A stretch of DNA of 64,000 nucleotides from Pomacea canaliculata (taxonomy: Eukaryota; Mollusca; Gastropoda; Architaenioglossa; Ampullariidae). Every line of letters begins with the position of its first letter. The first letter of the stretch is position 1. Position numbers and translations under genes: made by a program. The DNA is taken from positions 21,636,720 to 21,700,719 of the forward strand of contig NC_037593.1 in assembly GCF_003073045.1 (NCBI RefSeq), in the 5' to 3' direction. Positions 45,683-58,643 of this stretch are shown here, piece after piece. A model generated the notes under the pieces. It was not told where the DNA came from and did no database searches. It saw nothing but the letters and a program-made list of their open reading frames with translations.

Positions 45683-46664
45683 TTGCCAAGGACAACCTCG
45701 CTTGCTCCTGTTGCTCCTTGCTCCACTCCTCCATCAGTCTGCAGGCCGGCCTATGTTGCTGAAATACAGTAAACTATACATCAGAGTGCACTCATGCATT
45801 ATTTCTCAAGAAGTATTATTCTCAAAGTAGTAAAGTTCTATTCTTTATGACTAACTAACTATGTCAATATTTTGTATGCTTATGTAGGCACTTGGGCAGC
45901 TGGTCCTACATCTACAGATTGATTTCACCAGGTGAGCAAGGACTGTGTACTTGCTCTGAGGACTTGCCTTGTCGCTGTAAGGAGGGAGCCTGGACCCTCG
46001 TCACACCATGGACGTGTGTAGGTTGATTGCTGTCTGTCTGCCAAGACCAACACTTGGCCTCTTGAAAAGTTCTCCGCTGTTAGTCTCGGCGAGCCTAAAC
46101 AAAGAGTGTGACTAAACCGGAAGCTATGGCGTCTAATGCCTCGTTTTAGAGTTACCTGGGGAAAAAAATCATCTGCCAGCAGTCTAGGGATATTAGTTCG
46201 TGGTCACACGCTGTTTTTGTAACATATAATGACATCATCTGATGGTCTTCCCTCTTCTCTCTGAACATCTACTCTTCCATAAAGTTTTGAGCACTTTTCT
46301 TTTCCTGCCACTTCTGTTTTGCCCCGGTGCAAGTCGATGGACACAAAGATCGTCGCTGGTTCAGTATTTTGTACTTCGAAATTCATCTGTTCGAGGTTCC
46401 TGGGTATTTTCATCAACGAAACCACATAATATTTTCTGCTTTTCATGTCATTCAAGTTTTTATTACTTAATGTTGTTTTCAGATGAGAAACCTATGTATC
46501 TGCGTTTATGTATTTCTCGATGTCTTACTCATCTCAGGGGTGCGTGTCCTAGCTGTGAATATTACCCGACACGTGATGCTTGTATTGTAGAAAAACAAGT
46601 CTGCTTGTTCGAACAATACATTCTGAAAACCTCTGACTGGAAGAAACAGCATCAGAGATGTTGA
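45683..46664 (+). CDS. Candidate cysteine-rich protein, 3' exons
   Basis: Three exon-like segments join in matching phase: 45683-45768 (LPRTTSLAPVAPCS..., donor TACA/GTAAAC, phase 2), 45888-45931 (HLGSWSYIYRLISP, acceptor TATGTAG, donor CCAG/GTGAGC, phase 1) and 46482-46664 (DEKPMYLRLCISRC... to a stop after QHQRC; acceptor TGTTTTCAG). The last exon has eight cysteines in about 60 residues, in pattern CxxxC(7)CxxC(9)C(6)C then a final C, suggesting a disulfide-bonded extracellular domain. I do not recognise the family and see no upstream start or signal peptide. The splice sites and phases are seen; the gene is inferred and could be chance. Confidence 0.3.
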
Positions 46665-47624
46665 CATGTCTGTTATTCCTCACCTGTGTTGACGAGGACG
46701 TCTCAGGCACGTGACTTGGGTTGTAGAGAAGGGAAGGGTCTCTCTGCTGGAAAGTTCTGCTGCTCGTGTCAGGGTCTCAGTGGAAACTAGGTCTACACTT
46801 GAGCCCGTATCTTGTCCCAAGGTAAGTTAGATTAGTGTAGGTTGAGACCTAAAATAGCCCACTGATACGGAATGATAGCGGCGTGTGATAAGTAAAGTGA
46901 CAACAGCGGTGTGAAGGGTCAGATAGCACTGACCGTGGCGACAGAGCAAAGGTCGCGGCTTTCTCGCACTGCCGTCTGGCCTCTGCCACCAACACCCCGG
47001 GTACCAACCTCACATAACAATCAGTCAAATATAAAATTACATTCCAGCAAGTCATTCTGTCCGTCCCTCAATCTATTTTTCTTTTCTGTCTTTCCTTTCT
47101 TGTGTTTTGTTCCTTTAGGTTTTTTTTTAACTTTCTTTCCTTACTGGGTGTTTCCTTTATTCTTTCAACGGTTATTAAATCTTTTAAATTTTACTTGTTT
47201 TTGTGACACTCTTGCCTCTCACTTGTCCTGGCAAATTTTGCGAGGAAACGTAGCAAGAAGATCGTTTCTCTTGTTTGTAAATGTAGTAATAAGTAGTACA
47301 TCAATGGACTTTCATTAAGTTGAAACAGTTATCGCAGTGTTTACAGTGCTTGCATGTTTACTTGTAACCGACAGTATTGTCAGCTAACAGGCCGGCGAGG
47401 CCTGCATTTCGCGATGGTAACCCTATCCAAGCTACTGCGAGGTCAACGAGCACCACACCGCCCTCTCGTGTTTACTGTAGTAGATAACACGTGTGACCAC
47501 ACCATGCTTACCAGTCTCCAGTTGACCTGTTATAACTACAAACCCTTACTGACTACAATGAGAAACACATTGTTTACAGAGACTAGAACAAACAAACAGA
47601 TGATGATGTTCATGTAGATCTCTG

Positions 47625-47679
<55 letters not shown>

Positions 47680-49494
47680 AACCCTGATTGCATTTGCCCT
47701 CGGCAGTGCTGTTCTCCGTTCGTATGCGCTGGCATTGTCTGGTGATGAGGTCTTGCGGTTTGATGATGATGCCCGCCATCAGGTAAATGTCGTCTGGAGA
47801 TTGCGTAGGTGTCTCTCACCGATGAAAGTGGAGATGTGATGGTCAAGAAGGTTTTTGCATGATATTCTTCCAAAAAAAAAAAAGTGTTGAATAGTACAGG
47901 CGACAGGGACGCTGACTGTTGTCTGAGACTGAGGATACTGCTTTGTCATAGGAACAGCATAAATGATGCAAATAAAATAGAACAGAATGCTGTAAGGCCT
48001 ATGGAAACGCTCGAAGTTTTGTGCACCTGAGTTCCTTGTTACCTGGACACCAAATGTAAGCCTTGGAATGTCAACAAACGAAAATATTCCTTTGAAATAT
48101 ATATTTAACAGATTCAACAAACGGTGACGGGTAAAGGCGCGGCATTAAAACAAAGGCCATCATTGAGGAACCGCTTGTCTCGTGCATCTAAAAACGTCTG
48201 CGTGCAGGTTGCAGTGAACGGGCTGAGGTGTGGGTGAGGAGTGTTCATACGAACACAATGCGTATAACATATAAATATAACATATAACAGTCACAACACG
48301 GACGTATGTAGGGATGTACGTGATCACAGGGATCACAAAGGGGGGTGAGGGGGTCACAGGGAGCGCACTACGCCGTGTGAAGGTCAGAGTTCGCTGCGTG
48401 AGCGAGTTCCGGATCATGACCTCCGCAGTGGCCGGGTGCACGTACCGTTAGGGAACGAACGCACCCTGCTGGGGTCTCCGTGTGACCAAGAGCACGTACG
48501 TCGCCCCACAAATCTTTGTCGTGGGACACATAAGAACAAAGTAGGCCACAGGGATGATAATAACCATATATTCTCTCACTCCGTCTCTCCCTGTGTGTGT
48601 GAGCGCGCGCACGTCATTATTCAAACCATGAAAAGTCCGGCGCGGGTCATTTAGTTCTCGCACACTACTGTTTATTCTCGAGTTCTTGCAACATTTCGGC
48701 TACTGTAATCGCAACCACAAAAGGCGACCAACATCCATGTGGGAAACACAAACATTTAGAGTCGATCTTAACATTGCGGACTTTTTGCTTACAGCTTATC
48801 CATGAGATAATACCGGCTGACGTGAGTTTCGTCCTGTTTCCACACACCGCAAGCTGTCTGATATTTTTGGTAAGAGCTCTGCTTACAGGGAAAGGTCACG
48901 CGTAGAAAAACAAAACAGCAGTCTAGACTCTGGAACATGTGCTTGAAACAGGGTGGAAAAAACCGTTAGGCGAATACCCGACGGGAAGGACGAAAAATGA
49001 GAGAACAGAGCACGGTGGTATAGGAAGATTTTCGATTTCATGGGGGCAAATTCTATGCTTTCAGTAAACATTCATATTCTTGCCTCCTCAGCATCTTTTT
49101 TACCGCTCTCCTTCTCCTGGTTCCTACCCCTTTATATACCCCACTATAAGTACACATTGTACTTATTTATAATCTGAGACCGGAGACGGAAAGATTGAGT
49201 ATGGACTGGTGCACTGGGAGAAGTGTTTGTCAGACAGACAGCAGACAAGGCGGACAAGCGAGTAAGAATGTTTGTTCGTGTGTCACTGCAGCACACAGCA
49301 GGGTGCAGCCGCCGCGTGACGCAGCTGGAGTACGCAGTGAGCAACGCTTGCCTTTAACGGCGGGTCAACGACCGCCACAGCCACACTTCACAACAACGTA
49401 TTTACCACCAACTCACTTCCGGATTGTTGTTCCAAATAAGGGATTCGCGATCGTCTGCTATTTTCCTCTTATTGTTATTATTACTCGGTGCAGG
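46665..49494. other. Intergenic region, no supported gene
   Basis: Contains T-rich sequence at 47.05-47.2 kb and a (GTT)n run at 47624-47679. Scattered open stretches lack splice support. Confidence 0.5.
47624..47679. repeat. (GTT)n microsatellite
   Basis: About 18 perfect copies. Confidence 0.97.
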
Positions 49495-50217
49495 TGTGAC
49501 TACTGTAAACATGAGTGAATGGGTGAACGGGCGTGAATGATGGAAGTTTCCTAAATGCGTGTCTCTTCTGATGTTAAAGAAGAAAGAAAGGGTGTGACGG
49601 GAGAGGGAGGGAGAGGTCAGCGAGGGGAGGCTGGGGGAGAGGACTTGAAATTGGACGCTTAATTGTGGGGAGGAGGTACTGGGTTTTCTTTTGTTGTTGT
49701 TTGTTTGGTTCGTTTGTTTGGGTTTTGTTTTTTGGAAGTGATCGAAGCCACTGCCGAGACAGTGTGCTTTAATAGGTCTAAGGATTCGGGGATTGGGTGG
49801 ACGCATCATTCGGAGTAGAGAGCCATTGCCGAGAGAGAGAGAGAGCTTAGTAGTGTATAGGAGAATGAGTGCATTTTTGCGGATGTATAATTCGTAGAGG
49901 ACAGCCATTGCCGAGACAGTGTGCTTTACTAGTGTGTAAGAGATTCAGTGGATTTTTGTGGCTTTGTTAGTGGAAGGGAAAGCCAATGCAGAATGTGCTT
50001 TACTGGTGCATAAGAAATTCGGTGCTTTTGTGATTGTGTACCATCTGGAGGAAATAGATCATAGCTAGGACTTTTTTAGTAGTAGTATTTACGTTATTTT
50101 GTTTTGATTAATAAACACAGGCAGACTCGTACAGACAAATCATTTTGTTTTATTGGGAGAAAGAATGCGCAATTGTCGAAAGAGTGTGAACGAGGGACAC
50201 TACACGGTGTCGTGACA
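49495..50217 (+). mobile_element. Solo-LTR-like relic related to the LTR element at 10986-14901
   Basis: The 3' part matches that LTR: CAGACTCGTACAG, then GAGAAAGAATGCGCAATTG-type sequence and a terminal GTGTCGTGACA. The 5' part has GAATGATGGAAGTTTCCTAA like the LTR's GAATGATGGACGTTCTCTAA. No internal region follows. No matching target duplication is seen. It is clearly older and more diverged than the two LTRs at 11-15 kb and belongs to a related subfamily. Confidence 0.75.
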
Positions 50218-50988
50218 CCTCACCTAGTCTATATGCTAGCTTCTTGTTTTGCTCAAGTGTGCATTCACAAACACCATTACCACTCCCGTACAAACAACTC
50301 TGAAGTTCATGTAAACATGTATTCCACACACATAGACAATGACGTCATAGAAACGCCACACAAGGAGGTCAAAGGACAGGGTCCACATCTGGAACTATTT
50401 AAACCATTGAATAATTATACCGAGGACTCGCCCATCTGACTCGCTATAGTACGAAGTTTTCGTTGTGAAAGTGTTAACATTTCGTCACCTGTACTCAACC
50501 CTAGTCGCGTCACCTGTGCATAACCCCAGTCACGTCACCTGAAGGCGTCAACTAGTTCTCTTCTTCTACTAGAGAGCGCACATGCACAAGTGGTTGACCC
50601 AGTTGACTTTGACCTATTTAATCATGTTGCACGCTCGATGTTTGGCGTCCTGGAAGTAAAAACTGCTGACGGCCAGTGTGGGAGATCGATTCCCACAGGA
50701 CGTATGGGCCTCGGCAACTCAGCGTATGGTGACCCTGCTCAGCGAATGTTTACATGACGATCTGATACAAACAATCGCCCAACATAGTCACGTATTGCAG
50801 ATGTAATATATTGCGGTTAAGCAAACCACTTCAGCAGCTGCAGCTAGATGTAGCGGCCTAGTAGTCGCCACACTGGTACATCGATTCAACGTTGACTGTG
50901 AGTGACGTCAGATAACCTCGGTCACGTGTATTTCAGCGCGTGATGAAATCAGTTATTGCACACAAGATGGTAGCAGCTTGCCACGAAG
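50218..50988. other. Spacer upstream of the 50989 start codon
   Basis: No coding signal. It may hold a promoter for the exon at 50989, but no TATA box is evident. Confidence 0.4.
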
Positions 50989-51953
50989 ATGGCGTTTAAG
51001 CAGGCTGCACTCAGTGCTGTGTCCTTCATACTGATGGTGGCTGTCTGTGTCTGTGTCCATACCATTATCGGTCATGCTGGTTTAAATCCTTGCAACTGTG
51101 GGGTTCCCTGTCTACTTACATTTGAACTATCGAACCCCAACACCTCCCGCCATGCCACACCCACCGGTGAGTTTGGGGGAGGGGTAGAAAGCACTTCTAT
51201 ATATATATAAAGTGTAGGCTGGCACAGCGCATGCCAAGGTTGGCTCTCAGTCAACAGCCCGGTCTAAGTAGTTCACACAATGCAGCATGCCAGCAAGAAC
51301 AACAACAACAAAAAAGACAAGTTGCATTTATCAAAGAAAATAAGAATTTTTCGTTTGATATTGTTGGGGAAGATCTGACCTCTCTGTATTTCCCCCAACC
51401 CACACTTGTTCATCCCTCCTGCGTGTGGTGGTGGGTGAGAGAAACATAAGGGTTAAGTCGGTCATAGATCGAGGAAGGTGGGCTGGGTGTTGTCAGTACA
51501 TCAGAAACCCTCTTTTACCTGAGAATGAAGCAGTAAGTTAGCACTGGGTCCCCTGGCTTGCTGTTGTGGATTCAGTGTAAATTTCCACCTGACCTGCTCA
51601 CACGCGCCTTGAGCGCTCACTTAACACGTGCTCGTGCACGCGTGCACTTGGTTTCAAAACACCTCCTGTGAATCATTCGCTCGTGGCAGTGTTTCTCTGA
51701 TATTATTGTTATTATTATTCTGCACTTTTTAGCCTTATCTTAATATTGCAGTTGCTTTGTCTCTTTTGCTTCTTGCTTTCTTTCCACACTACTTTTTACG
51801 AGTCGGCTGTTATATGGGGATGTGTAAAGGTGTTCGCTACACGTTTGGACAATCCTCATTATCACTTTATTACAGAGGTGTTGTGGCTATACGGAGATAC
51901 TCCTCGATCATTATTACGGGAGGCGCTCGCAGGATTTAAGTGGTTCATTAGAG
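50989..51953 (+). CDS. Candidate first exons of a secreted protein gene
   Basis: Exon 50989-51166 starts with ATG in good context (GAAGATGG) and encodes a hydrophobic leader (SAVSFILMVAVCVCVHTIIG) followed by NPCNCGVPCLLTFEL; the donor is ACCG/GTGAGT, phase 1. Segment 51876-51953 (acceptor TTATTACAG, donor AGAG/GTAAAG) is in phase and would continue EVLWLYGDTPRSLLREALAG. The next exon was not found, and no family is recognised. The second segment is also open in another frame, which weakens the case. Confidence 0.3.
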
Positions 51954-52569
51954 GTAAAGGTGCGGAGAAAGTGCAATAGAATGATAGCAAACAACTGAAT
52001 TCTACTCTCTGCCTTTATCAGCATCATGTAAACAAATGCCAACCGCCAAGGACAATTTTATGTGATGTCCTCTCACTCTCTGTTTTATCTCACTCCCACC
52101 TGATCCCCCCTCTCTCACCTGATCTCCCCTCTCTCTCCTCTCTCTCTCTTCCCAATAGTTTCCTGGCGATCTCCTGTTTAAATGGCTCAAAGCTAAAAGT
52201 TTGTGATTTAATGTATATGTTTGTGTGTTTATATATATATTGTGTAGGTGTTTGCCTGTGAGAACCAGTGAGTCTGGTGTTTATGTTCTTGTGAGAACAT
52301 TAATTTGGGGGAGAGAGAACAGATGAGTTATTTTTGATAGGTTGTTTTTTGTTTTGCTTTGTTTTTGTCTTTTTCTTGTTTGTGTTTGTGTGGGGTGGTG
52401 GTGGTGTGTTTTGCCTGTGTTCATGTTTTTAGTTTGATTAGAGTAGAAGGCAAAAGTAAGTCGATCAGATTTGGAGATTTTATGCAGCAAGAAAGGCAGG
52501 TATATGTATTCACTGTTTGTACTCAGCCAGGGGAGCGCGGAAAGTTGATGTAGTGAGTACGAGACTTAC
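51954..52569. other. Spacer with TC-rich and GT-rich tracts
   Basis: A CTCTCTCCTC tract lies at 52070-52150. A minus-strand segment from 52173 downwards (RSPGNYWEERERRERG) would be in phase with the exon at 52570, but it is low-complexity. Confidence 0.3.
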
Positions 52570-53390
52570 CGAGTATGAGGCATCTGACACTTCACCTTTC
52601 TGGAGACCATGTGAGGCAGTCGGTTCACAAACAATTTCGGGTGGTACCTGAGGTCAAAGCAGTGGAAACGTTCGAGGTCAGAAGGTTATTCGCGGTTAGG
52701 CAGGAACGGCGCGGTCACAAAAACAAGAGCAGGGTGGCGGAGGGGGGCGATGAGAACACGTGACCGGCAGAAGATCAAGCAGGGTACAGACATCAGTAAA
52801 CTGTCCTTGGACAGGGCGAGGCCCCTACTGCTGACAGCATGGGGCATCATCAACAGTTGACCGAAGCCCGATGAAAACATCGCGACCTTCACCTGCCTGA
52901 TGAAACCGAGAGAGTGTCATCTATATCCCAATGTTTTGATTGCTCCTTCTTTCAATCCATCTTTTCTAAACTGACATAATACAGCTGCAAACATTTGGAG
53001 TTAGGTGGGGTTGGGAGTGTTGAGAGGAAGATCATCGACAGAACGAATAAGCCGTACTTTATATAGCCAGGCATTAATAATTCTATAAATAACTAAATAC
53101 ATTATTTCTATAAATAAAATCTACAGATATACACTTTAAAAAATATTGTAAAATAGAGGTTTTCTCCATCAAAGATAGTCTGTTTTCATATTCTGTTTAC
53201 AAACTGGAATTAGAAAAAAAATATATCTTTGTATTCCAGCAAATATATTTTTAAAGAACTTTTTTAAAAAGTCGTGAGATTTCTTTGAAACTCTGTCAAC
53301 CATCAGTTCATTCAACCAAAGAGACCTCGCCTCACCTTGACAGAAACGAGACCGTCAACGAAGGTGAAGGTAGAGGACAGGTGCCGACCG
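52570..53390 (-). CDS. Unrecognised minus-strand exon chain
   Basis: Three segments have AG/GT borders and agreeing phases in transcript order: 53336-53390 (GRHLSSTFTFVDGLVSVK; donor CAAG/GTGAGG), 52765-52892 (VKVAMFSSGFGQLLMMPHAV..., acceptor CAGGCAG, donor GCCG/GTCACG) and 52570-52647 (YHPKLFVNRLPHMVSRKVKC..., acceptor CTCAG, donor CTCG/GTAAGT). Phases are 0, 2, 2. No start, stop or domain is recognised, so this would be the middle of a gene. It could be a chance chain. Confidence 0.3.
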
Positions 53391-56300
53391 CTGGGGTGGA
53401 CAGGTGACCGTTATCTCGCACAGACGTGGCCAGACTCACGTTCAGCCGGACAGTGCAGCGGCCATCCCAAGACAAAGTACTAGCACACGCTCTGAAGATT
53501 GTAATTATACGGGAGACAATTTCTCTGTCTGTCTGGCTCCTGGCCTGTTTCTCTGTCCTGACCGAGGTGTCATACGCATACACACCCGTAATTACTGATG
53601 CCTCTATCGGGTATTCATGTCCAAGTCTAATCACTGGCTGTAATGATGACAACAGTCTGCTAGATGCTTGTACAATTTACCAACAGCGAATTCGCACAAT
53701 ACTTACTACAGCTGACAGAGAGAGAGAGCAAGAAGAAGAGCAGAATAGTAGGAAAGGCACGGTGAATATCATCATCAGTTAAAAATAGTAATGATGGGCC
53801 AAGAAAAGATCGCTGTGAGGGAAATTCAAGTCGACTCTATATTAGGATGTGCCAGCCGAGGACACAAACCTAGTTGTCACAAACACTTTTACAACTCAGC
53901 ACCGGGCCACCAACTTGGTCCTGGGTGGAAGTGATATGGTCACGTGACATGACACGAGCTAGTGCTAGTTGTAAATTTGTCGAGTCGGTGTAGAGAAGCA
54001 GGGCGCCATCACCTTCTCATATTCCCAGCTGCCGCAAATAGTCTTCTGGTACTATTTTGGTCAGTATTGTTTTCTTATTCGCTAACAGGTCACCTGTATA
54101 TATCATGGTTCGTGAAAGCTTTGCAGAAAGCATCCAAATCTAGCTCATCCATCACTCCCTCGGAAATCTCATGGGTGGGTTCCCATAGCAGAGTATAACT
54201 CCCACAGACCACATTCTGTAAAACAAGCAGGCTGCCAGCAGTCAGTGACCATCTTATTGCTACTCCGCTATTTCATTCACAGGAAGCATTGTTACCATTG
54301 ACAACCAATAAAGACATAGAAGGATATCTGAGCACGCGGCGCCAAGGGGAAATTTAAAAAAGTGTCCCTAGCTCTGATATTCATTTTATAATTGCATATT
54401 GCATTCTTTAGCTACAAATTAATTTTATCTTTACAGCTTTAGTTGTGGCTTTGGTCCCCAGCCATTGTAAATCCAGTCACTGATCGACCTCTCCACTGCC
54501 ACTGTTTGTTGGATTGTTTTTCTGTCTCAGTTTCCGTAACGGTATCTGTTTACAGAAATGAACTGTTATTGCCCAACCCCCTGTGACCCTGACCACGACA
54601 AGGTGGTGGTCCAACAGGGGTCATTGAGGTTCATGCGAAAACTAAATATTTGCTGCTGAAGCCATTCTATCAATAATTAGATGTTGCCTCGACTTCATAC
54701 TCCGGAGCTGGCTGCCTTGCCGTGATATAGCCTTAGTAAACACCACTCCCCACTTCCTCTACTTCCTACAAATAATTATCAAAGATCACAGTGCGATGCC
54801 AATAGTGTAAGCAAACACTATAATAACAAATACAGTACACAGTATAGGTGTGATACGGTGTGTTATGAGTCACGTGACACTGCATGCTTTACCAGCCATG
54901 ACACTGTGTGTTGCCAGCCATGTTCATCGAGTCCAGCAAGAAACACAGTGAGACAGACAAAGTGTGATGTGAAGTGTACATTTCTCTAACTACATCACAA
55001 GAAAACGTTCCTTAAACAACAACAAACAAAAAAAAAGCCAGTGGCTTTTGCCATTTTTGCTGATCCCTCCCTTATTTTCTTCCTGAATCATGTTTCCTCC
55101 TCAGTTTGTCGCAGACTGTTGTTTGTGTCCCTCCCGCGGCTGTCGGAGCCTGAAGGCCTTTTTGTTGACTGCCAGCCTGCTCTTGTTATTGTTTACCAAA
55201 AACAATGGAATCCTTTAACAAATAACACTCATTAATGAAGCTTATCGTCAGCAACACATATTTACTTTCAAACTGAATAATTTTAATTGTTTACAAATGG
55301 AATCAGTGCCCTATGACCCGTAAACTGAGAACCTAAGTGTGACAGACAGTCTGTACATGAAGGATGAAGCAAACATGAAGGCCTCGCAGATGGTGTTTGT
55401 GTAAAAGAGAGAGTGTCTGTGTGTGAGGGTTGTAGATGTTAAACATAGAACATGTTGACTGTGTGTAGTATGTTGGTAGACAACAAGTGTCAGCAGATTG
55501 CGTATATCGCTTGACAACAAAGCCCAGGGTGGGGTGGTTATCAGTATACAAGCGTGTGGACGTGCGGATTAGCGGGTGAGTGGGTGTGAGAGGGCGAAGG
55601 TCGGGTGAAGCAAGCCAAGTGCTCATTTCCCTCGGACGAGTTAGACCCAACTTCTCCCCGCCTCATTCGTCACACTAAACTTCAATGAAGAAACTTGAAA
55701 ACAATTCAGGATGACGATGAAGATCACAACAAAATGTTTAGACAAACCATGAACACTAAAAGCAAACGAAACTCATTAAAAATTATGAAAGGTAGAGAGC
55801 TACTCCATCCGCTGTCGCTACTCAGGCCAACAACATCGCTCATTATCTGAAAATCACTCCCACGCCCTGCATGCCCTCCGTGTCATGTCACGTGACGTAG
55901 ACCAGGTGTGGAGGTGTGGAGGACGTAGGCGTGGAACGTGGGCGCTATGGCAGTCAGGACTCATGTTTCTCAGTCAGGTTGCCCTCAGTTCTGTGAGTAG
56001 GTGTCTGTCCTTCATCTGTGTCAACTAACATAGTCTCGACAATGCAGGGTCGGCATCTTAAGCCTGGCTTTGTTACAGGATCCCAAGTCACATCAACCGT
56101 TATACCCAGTGGAAATGCGCAGTGTATACTGAAATACTAAGTGTGTGTGAGAGAGACTAAGGATGCTGATGATCGGTAATTGTCATGAGTGATGGGTGTA
56201 TTAAAATACACAGGGTGGTATTAAAAGTTAATTCTTTCATGAGAAAACTCCTTCCCCAGTGACCTCCAGTACCACCTAATGGTCGTCCTCGAGCAGTTCT

Positions 56301-58640
56301 TTGACCAGTTCACGTGTCCTGAGTGAGTGTGTGACTTATTCGACGACTGGTCGTAGATACAATAAATTACACGCAGTTAGTTTTTACTTTGTTTCAAAGA
56401 AGTAACTGTGACTACAGGTTCTGTTCTTGTTTATCGTTTACAGTAAAGGTACATCGTGTACTTGTGGATGCTTCGTCTCTACACCTGATATTGGTAGTGG
56501 AAGGCGAAAGTTAATAAAGAGATGACTAACGGAACAGAAACCGATCCAGAACAACAGCTAAACTTGTTGCTGATAGATAAAAACAGAGGTCTCTAGTAAT
56601 AGTCTTTTGTATCACCTAGGTACGAAAAGGACGAAGTATTAGTCCTCCATGCAATAAAACAAGAGATTGTAAAAGCTCATCTTGCCAAAGACACTCCAAC
56701 CTCCTAAGGCTCGCCTGGTTTAGTTTGGCATCTCTTCTACTTCTCACGTCGCTGACATTATTGACGATGTTCTTGAAAGGATCCCTTTGTAAAAAAAACT
56801 TTTCATCAACAATGTCATCTATATGATAGATTTTGTTGGCTTACTTTAGTCGAGAAAACTATTCATGTTGGTACTTGGGTATGATGAGCTTCCAAAATTT
56901 CCGAGACCTTTCCAGACTTTAGGGTGAACGTGAAGCACGATAGACTCCCCCCGTCAGCTCCACTTGTTTGTTGTTCATCCAGCTCTGCCTCTACTCATTG
57001 ACCCCTCTGTCACCCTCGAGACTACTGCTTGGAGCTCATTTTCTTTCGAAGTTTGTCTGCTCGTTTGAAAAGGAAGAAATGGGGAGTATGGATTATTATT
57101 TATTTTTTTTTTTTTTTTTTTTGATAGAAACGGAAATTTCATCAAATTCTGCTTTATGCGAGGCCCTGGCTGAAATGCGTGCATGTCAAAAGCACAGAAC
57201 ATTACACTCATCAATCGCCACTGATCAGTGTAATGTTATCAGTGGTCTGTTATCAGTATTTCTGTTATTAGTCATATCAGTGTTCTTGCGTGGTGCCCTC
57301 TATCGACCCTCTTCGATCACCTCCCGCTCCCCTCCTTCTCGCCCTCCTCTTGCTGTACTTCTTCTCCAGTCGCAGGGTTGGCGTCATAGTAACGCATCAA
57401 TTAACTGCCTGTTAATTGTCTCCATGATGTTCACAGGACTGTTTCAGTTGCGGGTGGCAACATGATCACTCCAAGTCTGTTTGTCGTCTGCTGTGTGCGA
57501 GCTGCTCGGCAGATGGTTTGCTGCCACTTGCATCGCCGGGAAACATTTTCACGATGTAAACAAGTTTTGGCCTATTTTCAGGTCAACGCTTCTTTTTTGT
57601 CCCAGACCAGATGTAGGTCACTGGTGCGTCCTTTGCGAATAACAGAGCGATAACACACAGCTATCGTACTCACACTCGTTAGATAACCGGCGGGGAGGAG
57701 GAATAGAGTTCTGCTCGTACACAGTAGGTCAAGTTCCACAACACAAGGTTCAAGGGCAAACACGTGTATCGATTAGCTGTAACCCTGTGCAACAAGTCCC
57801 TGGCTGCTCCTCCCAGATGACATAGGTCACGTGAGTCATATTTTGCACACGAAATGAAGTCAGCGTCATCCAAAGGTTAAGAATATATTTTGTTTCTGAC
57901 ATTGCAGCAAATCTTCCTCAAACTGTTCCGGCGAGAGGTGGGTTGTTATTATGATGGGGGGGGGGCGGTCGTGCAGTGTTGTAAAGGTCCACCCCCCCCC
58001 CCCCGACAAGAGGGTCAGAGGTCGGCTCGGACACTGGACACAAGCCACGTAGTAACCTAACGTCCGTGTCGTGCAGCGGGCAGTTGATGGCGGCGTGCTG
58101 GACTGCACGTGCATCAGTGCTGCACCCTACTGACACTGCATGGACGCCGCCAGATGACGCTGCAGCTGCTCGCTCTCACACTCATCAACAGCACATAATC
58201 GACAGCTAGACGATAACAGCTACAAGTTATCGTCTGCAATCTTACATAGCTTATCTTGCTTTGAACATATATATATATCACTTCGTCTTCGTACGCTTGT
58301 CTAATCTGCTGTTTCAAAAAAAGAATAGATAGCTGACTCCTGATAAGTCGCCAAAAGGACAGAACGGACAGAATTAAGTACTTGTGTCGCGTCACACGAT
58401 AGGACTTCTGTGACAGACTTAGACATAGTGATATACAGGACCTTTGATTCATTCTTGTATCTCAGAAGTTCGTAGACGAACATACGAACATACTTTAATT
58501 GGAACGCAGCGCACCGACCACAGTGGACACTTGTCGAAACATTTGTTGGCTCAAACATCCATCGATGAGTCTGGTCGTCATACGCCATCTACCATTCTGT
58601 TTATTTTCCTCGATACAGTTTCGAGTTACTGAAAGCACGT
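53391..58640. other. Intergenic region, no supported gene
   Basis: A plus-strand open stretch at 53426-53782 has a hydrophobic segment (SLSVWLLACFSVLTEVSYA) but lacks splice or homology support. A short exon-like piece lies at 56263-56319. Simple tracts include a T run (57101-57122) and adjacent G and C runs (57956-58003). Confidence 0.45.
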
Positions 58641-58643
58641 GTG

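Noticed and set aside
53426-53782. 118-codon plus-strand frame with a signal-like segment
   Set aside because: Overlaps the minus-strand exon candidate, lacks splice context and has no recognised family.
58301-58588. 95-codon minus-strand frame beginning AYDDQTHRWMFEP
   Set aside because: No homology recognised, no splice or promoter support, and it adjoins a LINE fragment.
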